64,000 nucleotides of DNA from Pseudomonas sp. TTU2014-080ASC (GTDB lineage: Bacteria; Pseudomonadota; Gammaproteobacteria; Pseudomonadales; Pseudomonadaceae), in assembly GCF_001446935.1 (NCBI RefSeq), contig NZ_LKKK01000013.1, positions 186,001-250,000 on the forward strand. The letters are read 5' to 3'. Shown here in pieces: positions 1 to 8,143 of this stretch. Position numbers and translations under genes: made by a program. Positions within the stretch are counted from its first letter, which is position 1; every line of letters begins with the position of its first letter. A model generated the notes under the pieces. The model searched no databases and had not been told where the DNA came from. It saw only the letters and a list, made by a program, of their open reading frames with translations.

Positions 1-425
1 AAAATCGCAATCAAGCGATAATTGACGCTGCGATTAGAAATATGTTTAGCCTGGTCGAGCAGACAATTCGCTTTAGGTTAGTCCAGTGGGCCAAGGCATA
101 TGTAGATCTACTTCGTTTTGTGTTGGCAGAGGCAGGGCGGAGTGATCTCATTGGTCAAGTCTACGATTTCTCCCTAGCGTTAGAGCTAGGCATATCTACC
201 GAAACTGGTCGTTCACTGGTTGAGCTTGGTCTTTCGCGCATTACTGCCTCTGTAATTGCTTCATTGATAACCGACTCGTCATTGACGCCGGAGCAAGTTA
301 AGGAGTGGATTCGTAACCAACCAAATGTGCAGTTGCTTCAACTATCCAGCCTCGTAATCGCTGAACTACGGGCTAAGCAGCTTCTTACTCCAGAGGCTGA
401 ATTAGAGGTAGGGACTGAGGATTAG
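1..425 (+). CDS. C-terminal end of an unrecognised island protein (partial)
   Basis: The reading frame is open to base 3 at the window edge. The first ATG, at 42, has no ribosome binding site, so this is most likely the last ~140 residues of a longer protein rather than a 127-residue gene. It is mostly helical, with the segment ELGISTETGRSLVELGLSR followed by ITASVIASLI near the middle. That pattern reminds me of the C-terminal tails of large DEAD/DEAH helicases found in genomic islands, but this is a weak recollection and no catalytic motif is visible. It lies on the element side of the ssrA-linked integrase and converges with it. Confidence is high that it is coding and low for any function. 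Confidence 0.55.
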   Translation, partial: NRNQAIIDAAIRNMFSLVEQTIRFRLVQWAKAYVDLLRFVLAEAGRSDLIGQVYDFSLALELGISTETGRSLVELGLSRITASVIASLITDSSLTPEQVKEWIRNQPNVQLLQLSSLVIAELRAKQLLTPEAELEVGTED

Positions 426-534
426 ATGGAGCAACCATGCAGCACGAGCGATGCGGTATGGAAAAGTGGACGGATTTATTTATAAGCTAAACCGTCTGCT
501 TCTGGCCGAAAGCGGTAGTTAGTCGCCACCCTTT

Positions 535-1791
535 TTATCGGATCGATACAACCTTTCGATCCCGCCCATCAGCTGTAGCTGCTACGGATAAATTGCCTGT
601 AGCAGCTTGCTGTATGTGTTCGCTCCACCAAGCCATCATCGGGCGTCTACGCTCGATGTAGTCTGCTCGGTTGTAAGCACTGCGCACTTCATCTTTATCG
701 ACGTGCGCCAATGCCACCTCAATAAGTTCTGGGTCCCAGCCGTGCTCGTTGAGTACGGTGCTGGCGATTGAGCGCATGCCATGGCTAACCAAGCGGTCTT
801 TGAAGCCCATGCGTTTTAACGCCATGTTTGCTGTCTGACTGTTGCAGTGGGTACGAGGGTTACGGTCTGCAGGGAACACATATTCGCGATGGCCGCTGTA
901 AGGCTTGATCGCTTCTAGTAGTGCTAGGGCTTGCTCTGTCAGCGGGACGATATGTGTGCGGCGCTTTTTCATGCGCTCAGCTGGAATCGTCCAAATCTTT
1001 TTCTCGAAGTCGATGTCTTCCCAGCGGGTGGTAGCTGCTTCAGCTGGGCGCGTCATGGTGTGGAGTTGCCACTCAATTAAGCAGCGTGTCGTGCGCTTGA
1101 TGCTAGCGTTGGCGATGGCAACCATAAGCTCCTTGAGCTCATCCGGTGCCAGAGCTGCCATGTTCTTTTTTTTCGGTTTCTTAAATACGGCACGAATGCC
1201 GCTCAGTGGGTTGGCGTGAATCAGGCCAGAGTTAACCCCGTAAGTCATGATTTCGTTTAAGCGCTGGCTAAGGCGCTTCACGGTTTCAAGACTGCCCTTG
1301 GTTTCTAAGGGGCGGAGTAGGTTGATGACTAGTGGCGCTGTAATCGCTGAAATCGGTGTTGTAGCTAGATCTGGAAAGATGTGTAGCGTTAGCGAACGCC
1401 AAATGTCTTCAGCGTAGGGCTTGGTGACGGAATCCTTTTTCAACTCAAACCAAGCAAGGGCCACATTCTGGAAGGTGTGTTCGGTCTCGGCTTTTTTCGC
1501 TTGCTTGAGATTCTCGCGGTCCTCTTTCGGATCAATCCCTGAAGCCAAAAGCTCTCGTGCCGAAATGGTCAGCTTTCTTGCTTGAGCAAGTGAGAGTTCT
1601 GGGTAGCTGCCAAGCCCCATGTTGATACGCTTTTTCGTCACGGGGTGGTAGTAGTTGAAATTCCAAAGCTTGGAGCCATTGATTCTCACTCGCATTTGAA
1701 GTCCGTCACCGTCAACAAGCACATAGTCCTTGTCCCTAGGCTTGGCAGCTTTGATTTTGACTTCAGAAAGGCGAGTAGCGTGGGCGCACAT
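535..1791 (-). CDS. P4-type tyrosine recombinase (island integrase)
   Basis: Site-specific recombinase of 418 residues, the usual length for P4-like integrases. Residues 5-95 form the DUF4102-type arm-binding domain, about 100-195 the core-binding SAM-like domain, and 210-385 the catalytic domain. The catalytic set is complete: R248 (TRPAEA), a lysine near K275-K276, H337 and R340 (HGMR), H363 and nucleophile Y373 (AYNRADY). It starts at ATG 1791. The gene sits 185 bp from the 3' end of ssrA and reads away from it, the standard arrangement for an element integrated into the tmRNA gene. A dense repeat cluster begins at its start codon, so recombinase, excisionase or a repressor may bind there. 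It appears intact. Confidence 0.93.
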   Translation of the reverse strand: MCAHATRLSEVKIKAAKPRDKDYVLVDGDGLQMRVRINGSKLWNFNYYHPVTKKRINMGLGSYPELSLAQARKLTISARELLASGIDPKEDRENLKQAKKAETEHTFQNVALAWFELKKDSVTKPYAEDIWRSLTLHIFPDLATTPISAITAPLVINLLRPLETKGSLETVKRLSQRLNEIMTYGVNSGLIHANPLSGIRAVFKKPKKKNMAALAPDELKELMVAIANASIKRTTRCLIEWQLHTMTRPAEAATTRWEDIDFEKKIWTIPAERMKKRRTHIVPLTEQALALLEAIKPYSGHREYVFPADRNPRTHCNSQTANMALKRMGFKDRLVSHGMRSIASTVLNEHGWDPELIEVALAHVDKDEVRSAYNRADYIERRRPMMAWWSEHIQQAATGNLSVAATADGRDRKVVSIR

Positions 1792-1864
1792 TGGTATTCC
1801 AAAAGTGGTTTTGGTATTCCAAAAATTACCATCTGTTGGCTTGGAATACCAATTGGAATACCAA
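1791..1864. repeat. four 12-bp repeats TTGGTATTCCAA, two in each orientation
   Basis: The 12-mer TTGGTATTCCAA occurs at 1791-1802 and 1811-1822. Its reverse complement TTGGAATACCAA occurs at 1841-1852 and 1853-1864. The first pair is spaced 20 bp start to start and the second pair is directly abutting (12 bp). The cluster begins at the integrase start codon, between int and ssrA. Such arrays are typical of integrase arm sites or of an excisionase/repressor operator that also controls int. The sites are seen directly; the role is inferred. Confidence 0.85.
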
Positions 1865-1937
1865 GGTGAAAAGCTGTCATTGGATGTTATTGAACATCTT
1901 TAACGCTGGAGGCCCCGTATTTACTGGATTTCAGGCA

Positions 1938-1964
1938 CAAAAAAAGACGTCCGTGGACGTCTTT
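1938..1964 (-). terminator. rho-independent terminator of ssrA
   Basis: On the minus strand a 9-bp stem (AAGACGTCC / GGACGTCTT, 1944-1963) is followed by a run of seven T. It lies 12 bp downstream of the mature CCA end of tmRNA. Confidence 0.8.
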
Positions 1965-1975
1965 AGATGTTGATT

Positions 1976-1999
1976 TGGTGGAGCCGGGGGGATTTGAAC
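1976..1999. other. putative attachment core at the 3' end of ssrA
   Basis: The T-stem and acceptor end of tmRNA (minus strand GGTTCAAATCCCC through CCACCA) faces the integrase gene. Tyrosine recombinases of this class use exactly this segment as attB and regenerate the gene end on integration. No second copy is present in the window, so the other boundary must lie to the left, outside it. The exact core limits cannot be read from one junction. Confidence 0.4.
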
Positions 2000-2361
2000 C
2001 CCCGTCCGCCAGTTCTCCGCTATCGGTTCTACATGCTTAGCCGTGTCTACTAAGTTAACCCTTGGCCGCCCGACGGGCAGGGTGCTTTGGGCGAGTTGTG
2101 TAAGATTTAGTCGCTTCGTCCACAACGTACTAGGCGACGATTCTGTTCTATCTGACAATCAGTTCGGGTTTACAGACATCCCCTAGTGATTGCTGGAGCC
2201 GAAGCTACCAGAAGTGCGCTAGGCTGCTTACGCAGCTAGTTGAGCACCGTAATTGTCATCATTGGCAATTATAAGTTTTGCAACAGTGGATTTACGAGTT
2301 CTGTTACCCACTCGGCATGCCCCTCAAGTTTCGCCACCGGCGTCGAATCCTAATCGGCCCC
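1976..2361 (-). ncRNA. ssrA: tmRNA (transfer-messenger RNA)
   Basis: One-piece tmRNA of about 386 nt that rescues stalled ribosomes together with SmpB (encoded at 31422-31904). On the minus strand it begins GGGGCCGATTAGGATTCGAC, the typical tmRNA 5' end, and ends GGTTCAAATCCCCCCGGC, then TCCACCA. The tag frame lies at 2266-2228 and reads ANDDNYGAQLAA followed by TAA. It has the conserved AND start and LAA degradation end, with a GAQ insertion relative to the short ...NYALAA type. A possible promoter upstream has TGTATAACT as -10, about 14 nt before the mature end, with a poor -35. The 3' end is the presumed target of the neighbouring integrase. Confidence 0.95.
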
Positions 2362-2501
2362 AAAACTTTCGTGCAGTTATACAGACACGATTGTACGTGA
2401 AAGGTTCATTTTCGTCGACTGTTCAATCGGTGCCCATTCAGCACGCTTTGCCAGCTATGATTGTTGTCTGACACGCTGACAATTCAGGAATCCTCCAACG
2501 T

Positions 2502-5405
2502 ATGCCGCGCTACCCATTGCGTCAGTGGATCTGGCGAGCTTTTGTCCAGAGTGCCTTGATACCACTGGTGCTGGTTGAGTTCGTACTGATTGCTGCTTAT
2601 CTGCTGATGAATAGCGAGATCAGGGACGCTCAGATCGATTACCTGCAAGAAAATGCATTGGAGAATCTGACGACCACTGCACAGCGCGAGGGCCACTTGA
2701 TTGCGCGGCGGTTGTTGGGTGTGGAGTCGCAGGTCGCGGTGTTCCGGGATATGACTTTGAAGGCGCTGCAGGATACCTCCTTCAAACCGGACGACCTGGA
2801 GCGGCAGCGGCATGCTGTAACAGACAGCGGGGTGTTCTACACCAAGACGGATAACGGACGCGCAGCCTCGTTCTATGCCAACAGTACGCCGCTTGCCCAG
2901 CAGGACCACGACAAAGCACTGCGTCTGTCTCAGCTGGACCCTCTGATGCGGGCGATGCACAATTCCACGTCGCGTATCGCCTCGCTCTATTTCAACAGTT
3001 GGGATAGTTACAACCGCATCTATCCGTTCTTTATGACGCCTAAGCAGTATCCCCATGACATGGTGATACCGGATTACAACTTCTATTACCTGGCAGATGC
3101 CAAGCACAACCCAGAGCGCAAGGTGGTGTGGACCGAGGTTTATCTTGATCCCGCCGGAATGGGTTGGATGATGTCTGCGATCGCGCCGGTCTATGCCGGT
3201 GACTTTCTGGAAGGCGTTGTGGGGATGGATTTCACCGTCGGGCAGATTCTTGAAAGTATCGATTCGTTGCAGGTTCCGTGGAGCGGCTACGCGATGCTGT
3301 TGGATCGTAACGGCAATATCCTCGCGCTGCCGCCTCAGGGTGAGGATGACTTTGGGCTGACCGAGCTGATGGGTTACTCCTACGCTGAGGCGGTACGCCG
3401 TGAGGTGCTCAAACCCAAAGATTTCAGCCTGTCTCGCTACCCCCAGTTAAAAACGTTGGTGGAGGCCATGAACACTGGCCCGGACAGCGTTCAGGAAGTT
3501 GAGCTGGGAGGGCGCGATCAACTGGTGTCGTGGAGCACGATTCCGCAGACCGGTTGGCGCTTGATGATGGTCGTCGACAAAGAAAATATCTTTACCGAAA
3601 CCCGTAACCTGGCCCGTCATTACCTGCATATCGGTTATCTGCTGATCGCCGGGCTGCTGGTGTTTTATGTACTTTTCTTCGCGTTGATGTGGATGCGCAC
3701 CCGTCATTTGGCCTCGCAATTGGCCGGGCCGATCAAGGGCGTCGTGGAGATGATGCGGGCAGTTGGGCGTGGCAACTTCACCACGCCGGTGCCTGATAGC
3801 CAGATTGCTGAGATCCACAGCATGGCCAGAGCGGTTGAGGAAACAGGCAGGCAGTTGCAGGCCAGTGAATCTCAGCGCTTGGAGGCGCAGCGTGTACTTG
3901 AACTGGTGATGGAAAGTACGACGGAGAGCTTGTGGAGCATTGATGTCCAGTCCATGAGCATTACCCTGAGTGAGCGCTTTGTGAACCGTTTCGGTTTGTC
4001 GCCAGAGAAGATGAGTCTGGCTGACTTCAACCAGCGTATGCACCCGGATGATCTGGAGCGTATACGCCATTTGCGCCAGCTGTTTATTAACAGTCAGGAA
4101 GATCGCTATGAAGTGGAGTACCGCTATGCGACTCCCAGTGGTGAGTATGTCTGGCTGCTGAGCCGTGGTCGGGTGATTGAACGTGATGGCGATAGAAAAC
4201 CGTGCCGCATCGCAGGCACTCATGTGGATATCACTCGCCTGAAAACAGTGCAGGAAGAGTTGCGCCGGGCAAGCCTGGACGCCCAAGCCGCCAGTCAGGC
4301 CAAGAGCCGCTTCCTTTCTAGCATGAGTCACGAATTACGTACGCCGCTCAATGCGATCCATGGATTTGCTCAGCTCATTGAAATGGAGGCCGAGAGTCGC
4401 GCTAATGCTTCGCAAGAGGCGGATTATGCCCGTGAAATCGTCAACGCCAGCCGTCACCTCACCTCGTTGGTGGATGACATTCTCGATCTGTCGAGCATCG
4501 AAAACCGTCGACAGCAGCTTAAGCTCAAACCTGTAGAAATCGGCGCGCTGCTCCACGGCTGTGCGGAACTGGTGTTGCCGGAAGCCAAAAAACGTCAGCT
4601 GCAGTTGCAGGTTTTGGCAGAGGCTGACACCGGCCTGTATGTGCAAGCGGATGTCCGCCGTGTGCGTCAGGTCATTCTCAACTTGCTCTCCAATGCCGTG
4701 AAGTACAGCACTCGGTGCGGGCTGGTGAATCTGGGCTATGAAGTGCGTTCGGATGCCGTGCGCTTGTGGGTTGAAGACAACGGTGTCGGGCTGAGTGAGG
4801 AACAACAGGCCAATCTGTTCCAGCCGTTTCAGCGTTTGGGCCGGGAAAACTCAACCATTCCCGGAACCGGTATTGGGCTGGTGTTGTGCCGGGAGCTGGC
4901 GACCCTGATGGGCGGCGAAATTGGCTTTGAGAGTTCGCCAGGTTGCGGCAGCCGCTTCTGGATTGATCTGCCGGGAGCCGCCCCAGAACCGCCACCAGAG
5001 GAGAGCACTGAGCAGTTGACAGAGCAGCCCGCGTTGCTCGCGGATGTGCTGTGTATTGAGGATCATGCGGCCAGCCTGAAGGTGGTTCAGGAGGCGTTGC
5101 GTGAGTTTGCCGAAGTGCGTGGCGTAGGCACCGTCCAACAAGCCCTGGCCGAGCTGGAACTGCATACTCCGACACTGGTGTTGTTGGATCTTGATCTGCC
5201 TGACGGCGAGGGGTTGAGCGTGATCGACTTCATGCGCCAGACCCCGCGTCTGAGTTCGGTGCCAGTGATGGTGGTGAGTGCGGCGGCTGATGAAGCGCTG
5301 TTCGCCGAGGCCCGTCGACGCGGCGCTCAAGACTGTCTGTGCAAGCCGGTGGACCTGAGTACATTGAAGCGCGTGGCCATTAGTTTGCTGGGACAGGCGT
5401 TGTAA
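2502..5405 (+). CDS. hybrid sensor histidine kinase (Cache-HAMP-PAS-HisKA-HATPase-REC)
   Basis: Inner-membrane sensor of 967 residues. A membrane segment at about 12-32 and another at about 374-398 flank a large periplasmic region that looks like a double Cache ligand-binding domain. HAMP follows (about 400-450), then a PAS_3-type domain (about 460-580). HisKA contains the motif SHELRTPLNAIHG with phospho-accepting H610. The ATPase domain has the N box NLLSNAVKYS near 725 and the G box GTGIGL near 787. The C-terminal receiver domain has D896 in the VLLDLDLPDGEG motif. The ATG at 2502 is preceded by AGGAA. No response regulator or output gene is adjacent, so it is an orphan hybrid kinase whose partner is elsewhere. 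The ligand cannot be deduced from the sequence. Confidence 0.93.
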   Translation: MPRYPLRQWIWRAFVQSALIPLVLVEFVLIAAYLLMNSEIRDAQIDYLQENALENLTTTAQREGHLIARRLLGVESQVAVFRDMTLKALQDTSFKPDDLERQRHAVTDSGVFYTKTDNGRAASFYANSTPLAQQDHDKALRLSQLDPLMRAMHNSTSRIASLYFNSWDSYNRIYPFFMTPKQYPHDMVIPDYNFYYLADAKHNPERKVVWTEVYLDPAGMGWMMSAIAPVYAGDFLEGVVGMDFTVGQILESIDSLQVPWSGYAMLLDRNGNILALPPQGEDDFGLTELMGYSYAEAVRREVLKPKDFSLSRYPQLKTLVEAMNTGPDSVQEVELGGRDQLVSWSTIPQTGWRLMMVVDKENIFTETRNLARHYLHIGYLLIAGLLVFYVLFFALMWMRTRHLASQLAGPIKGVVEMMRAVGRGNFTTPVPDSQIAEIHSMARAVEETGRQLQASESQRLEAQRVLELVMESTTESLWSIDVQSMSITLSERFVNRFGLSPEKMSLADFNQRMHPDDLERIRHLRQLFINSQEDRYEVEYRYATPSGEYVWLLSRGRVIERDGDRKPCRIAGTHVDITRLKTVQEELRRASLDAQAASQAKSRFLSSMSHELRTPLNAIHGFAQLIEMEAESRANASQEADYAREIVNASRHLTSLVDDILDLSSIENRRQQLKLKPVEIGALLHGCAELVLPEAKKRQLQLQVLAEADTGLYVQADVRRVRQVILNLLSNAVKYSTRCGLVNLGYEVRSDAVRLWVEDNGVGLSEEQQANLFQPFQRLGRENSTIPGTGIGLVLCRELATLMGGEIGFESSPGCGSRFWIDLPGAAPEPPPEESTEQLTEQPALLADVLCIEDHAASLKVVQEALREFAEVRGVGTVQQALAELELHTPTLVLLDLDLPDGEGLSVIDFMRQTPRLSSVPVMVVSAAADEALFAEARRRGAQDCLCKPVDLSTLKRVAISLLGQAL

Positions 5406-5508
5406 CAGTTGCAAGCCCAGGAGGAACCCGGCAGGTTAGTCCGCTATTACGGAGCGGCTAGCCTGCTACCTATAACGAAAACAATGCGCCGCTGGCGTGG
5501 AGAACAAA

Positions 5509-5922
5509 ATGCCATCCCTGGATACAGAGCAACAACTGGCGGCCAGACTGGCTGTGCTGCAACACCCACAAGCGCAGGATTGCACCCTGTATCGCCCCGA
5601 TGAGAACGACCCTGAGGCCGAGGAGCAAGACTTGGGCGACGGTAAAATCGTATTCGCGGGGGCATTTAAGGTGCCATCGAGTTGGGATGCAGCTGAGCGT
5701 GAAGAGTATTTCGCTGGGTTTGCTGAAGAGCTGTTTGTCACAGCGCGTATTGAGAGTGAGGCCAAGCCGGGCAGCAAGGCTCATTTCACCGCAGATATCG
5801 GCGATTACGTAGCCGTCACGCCGGGTTTGGGGGAAGTCGTCATGTATTACGTACACGACTACCTGGAAGACGACAGCGGCTGTGTGTACGTGCTGCAGCG
5901 TGATGAAGAAACCCTCGACTGA
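5509..5922 (+). CDS. conserved hypothetical protein
   Basis: Acidic cytoplasmic protein of 137 residues with no signal peptide or membrane segment. The ATG at 5509 is chosen over an in-frame GTG at 5497 because GGAG lies 6 nt upstream of it. The N-terminal third is rich in D/E and the remainder alternates predicted strands and helices. I do not recognise a domain, although it looks like a conserved Pseudomonas protein. It is followed by a terminator and then the DJ-1/PfpI gene in the same direction. Confidence 0.75.
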   Translation: MPSLDTEQQLAARLAVLQHPQAQDCTLYRPDENDPEAEEQDLGDGKIVFAGAFKVPSSWDAAEREEYFAGFAEELFVTARIESEAKPGSKAHFTADIGDYVAVTPGLGEVVMYYVHDYLEDDSGCVYVLQRDEETLD

Positions 5923-5929
5923 TGCCTGT

Positions 5930-5956
5930 GCTCCGGGCCCAGACCCGGAGCCTTTT
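5930..5956 (+). terminator. probable rho-independent terminator
   Basis: The stem GCTCCGGG / CCCGGAGC with a 6-nt loop is followed by CTTTTG. It lies 8 bp after the stop of the preceding hypothetical gene. The T-tract is short. Confidence 0.6.
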
Positions 5957-6041
5957 GTCGCTGTAGTAATTGGGTATTACCCGCTGTAGCGGATTAGGGA
6001 TAACACTTCTGGCTTCCCAACTTCATGAAAGGAACCCCCAG

Positions 6042-6623
6042 ATGGCCGCGAAGAAAATTCTCATGCTGGTCGGCGATTACGTCGAAGACTACGAAGTCAT
6101 GGTGCCGTTTCAGGCGCTGTTGATGGTCGGCCATCAGGTACATGCCGTTTGCCCCGGTAAGGCTGCTGGCGAGACGGTACGCACAGCGATTCATGACTTT
6201 GAAGGCGAGCAGACTTACAGCGAAAAGCCCGGTCACAACTTTGCTCTGAATTTTGCCTTTGATCAGGTTCACGCCGAGGCGTATGACGCATTGCTGATTC
6301 CAGGTGGTCGTGCGCCTGAGTATCTGCGTCTGAATGCGGATGTGATCGGCTTGGTGCAGGCTTTCAATACCGCCGGTAAACCGATTGCTGCTGTGTGCCA
6401 TGGCCCGCAACTGCTGGCTGCTGCCGGTGTGCTTGAGGGGCGCGAATGTAGTGCCTACCCAGCGTGTGCGCCGGAAGTGCGTTTGGCCGGCGGCACCTAT
6501 ATTGATATTCCGGTGGATCAGGCTCACGTCCAGGGCAATCTGGTCACGGCCCCTGCGTGGCCTGCGCATCCGAATTGGCTGGCGGGATTCTTAAAGGTAT
6601 TGGGCACCCAAATCAGCCTGTAA
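6042..6623 (+). CDS. DJ-1/PfpI family protein
   Basis: Cytoplasmic protein of 193 residues with the DJ-1/PfpI (class I glutamine amidotransferase-like) fold. The N-terminus KKILMLVGDYVEDYE carries the acidic residue that typically contacts the nucleophile, and the nucleophile elbow AAVCHGPQ places the reactive cysteine at C119. Family members include stress-response glyoxalase/deglycase-like proteins and putative proteases. The exact activity here is not determinable. The ATG at 6042 has AAGGA upstream (6029-6033); longer in-frame starts lack a ribosome binding site. Confidence 0.85.
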   Translation: MAAKKILMLVGDYVEDYEVMVPFQALLMVGHQVHAVCPGKAAGETVRTAIHDFEGEQTYSEKPGHNFALNFAFDQVHAEAYDALLIPGGRAPEYLRLNADVIGLVQAFNTAGKPIAAVCHGPQLLAAAGVLEGRECSAYPACAPEVRLAGGTYIDIPVDQAHVQGNLVTAPAWPAHPNWLAGFLKVLGTQISL

Positions 6624-6655
6624 CAGGCGGGGCGCAGTGCACGAGGAGTGCGTTT

Positions 6656-6955
6656 ATGTGTGAATTGTACGTAAAAGCCGATCCGATTCTGTACGAGTCA
6701 CGCTCGCGCTCCCTACGCATTCGCGGTGTTGTTACCACGTTGCGGCTGGAGAATCAGTTCTGGGACATCCTGCGGGAAATTGCAGAGGTGGACGGCATGA
6801 CCACAAACCAACTGATCGCCAAGCTTTATGACGAGGTCATGGATTATCGTGGCGAAGTGGTGAACTTCGCCTCGTTCCTGCGCGTGAGCTGTACCCGTTA
6901 TCTCAGTCAGCGGCGCGCTCCGGTTGAGCTGAGTCTGGTGCGGGCAGCCACCTAA
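6656..6955 (+). CDS. ribbon-helix-helix domain protein
   Basis: Small protein of 99 residues. Residues 20-60 have the RHH_4 pattern: a strand with VTTLRLENQFWDIL, then helix-turn-helix-like IAEVDGMTTNQLIAKLYDEV. Members of this family are probable DNA-binding regulators, often annotated only as ribbon-helix-helix proteins. Start ATG 6656 follows GAGGAG, which excludes the longer in-frame extension. Its stop codon overlaps that of the convergent DUF4917 gene by 4 bases, so transcription of one may interfere with the other. Confidence 0.8.
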   Translation: MCELYVKADPILYESRSRSLRIRGVVTTLRLENQFWDILREIAEVDGMTTNQLIAKLYDEVMDYRGEVVNFASFLRVSCTRYLSQRRAPVELSLVRAAT

Positions 6956-7986
6956 TGTGTGGCTCCCAGATCAGATTTGGGAACCGGTACGCGTAACCCG
7001 GGGTTGCCCAGCGGGTGACTCATTGAGTTAAAGAAACACAATTCGATGTGCGGGTGCTCGGCGAATAGCTGCTGGTAATAGCTCTTCTGTTGCTCAATGA
7101 AATTGCTGTTGTGCGGATAGATAGAAATAGCCAGTGCTTTCGGGCTGGCTTGCTGCACGGCGTGGAGTAGGTGGTGATCTTGCTTACTCAGGCTGTGGCC
7201 GAAGATGCATAACCCTTCCGTTGGCTGTGCCAGTTGGCCGAGGCAGTAGGACAGATAGTCCGAACCACGAATGGACTTAAGCTTGTCCTCGCTACTGCTC
7301 TCATTCACAAACAGTGGAATATCGCCTAACTGATTGATAGCGAAACTGGCCAGCAGGGTGCTTTCAGATGAGTTGAGCAGGCGCGTGCTGCCATCTGCGT
7401 TTTTCACCAGATGCAAACCGCCATGCAGGTAAAGGATGCGTGTCGTGTTGCCTTTCCGCGCTGTGTAGGTTGGCTCGAATGTGGCATCGCTGCCACGGAA
7501 AATATTGTCGAAACCTCCAGGCGCGTGCAGTTCAGCCCAGTAGGTCAGCAGGTCGTAATTGCCGTTGTAGACTGTGCGGTAGCGACTGAGCTCCTGATTG
7601 ATGCTGGCCAGCGTATCGGCAGGCATCTGGCTCCAGGGAATATGAACGGAGCGTATGGCGTGGATCAGCGCTTCTTTAATCGCGAAATAGCGATGGCGCG
7701 GTGATGACGCATTGATGGTTAGCGCGGCATTCACCCGGATGCTGTTACGCAGTGCGCCGAGTGCCTGCTCGAAGATATTTGTGTCCATGGCGCGGAATAC
7801 GCTCAGCTCGGTTGGACTGAGCGGTCGGTTGCGCGTGGTTTGAGCTTCATCAAACAGTGAGAAGTAAGCAAAGTTGCGCCAAACCGCCAGGCTTGCACCA
7901 TTTCCGAGCAACAAGTCCGGGAATGACTTTCTGGCGCGCAGCGCGTCCCAGTTTTCAAGTTCGCCGTTTGCTGCCAGGGGTTCCAT
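6952..7986 (-). CDS. DUF4917 family protein with SIR2-like motifs
   Basis: Cytoplasmic protein of 344 residues from ATG 7986, which has GAGAG 5 nt upstream (a longer start at 8031 is possible). It matches what I recall of DUF4917. Read as a fold, it shows the ordered signature of SIR2-like NAD-binding proteins: LLLGNGAS (residues 25-32), a GNYDLLTYW motif at 142-150, LYLHGGLHL at 185-193 with a candidate catalytic H188, and FGHSLSKQD at 262-270. In related SIR2-like proteins these bind NAD and can hydrolyse it in phage defence. Neither activity nor a defence role can be shown here. No membrane or effector domain is fused. Confidence 0.75.
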   Translation of the reverse strand: MEPLAANGELENWDALRARKSFPDLLLGNGASLAVWRNFAYFSLFDEAQTTRNRPLSPTELSVFRAMDTNIFEQALGALRNSIRVNAALTINASSPRHRYFAIKEALIHAIRSVHIPWSQMPADTLASINQELSRYRTVYNGNYDLLTYWAELHAPGGFDNIFRGSDATFEPTYTARKGNTTRILYLHGGLHLVKNADGSTRLLNSSESTLLASFAINQLGDIPLFVNESSSEDKLKSIRGSDYLSYCLGQLAQPTEGLCIFGHSLSKQDHHLLHAVQQASPKALAISIYPHNSNFIEQQKSYYQQLFAEHPHIELCFFNSMSHPLGNPGLRVPVPKSDLGATH

Positions 7987-8143
7987 AATTGCTCTCATTG
8001 TGTGGCCGAAAATACCGGCGGACTTTATCACGCCTCAAACGTGTCTCGGCGGGGCCTTTCGAGCTTCTCAGTTAGCAGGATGGTACGACTGTTCGGCAGT
8101 TGTGCGCGCAATCCCTATACGGGTGAACCAGTGAGGACGTGCA

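Noticed and set aside
1791..1864. Possible CRISPR array from repeated GGTATTCCAA units
   Set aside because: Units are only 12 bp, in both orientations, with 0-18 bp gaps; no spacers of regular length and no cas genes.
1686..1880. Small frame with repeated GIP residues overlapping the integrase start
   Set aside because: Its repeats are the translation of the DNA repeats; no ribosome binding site.
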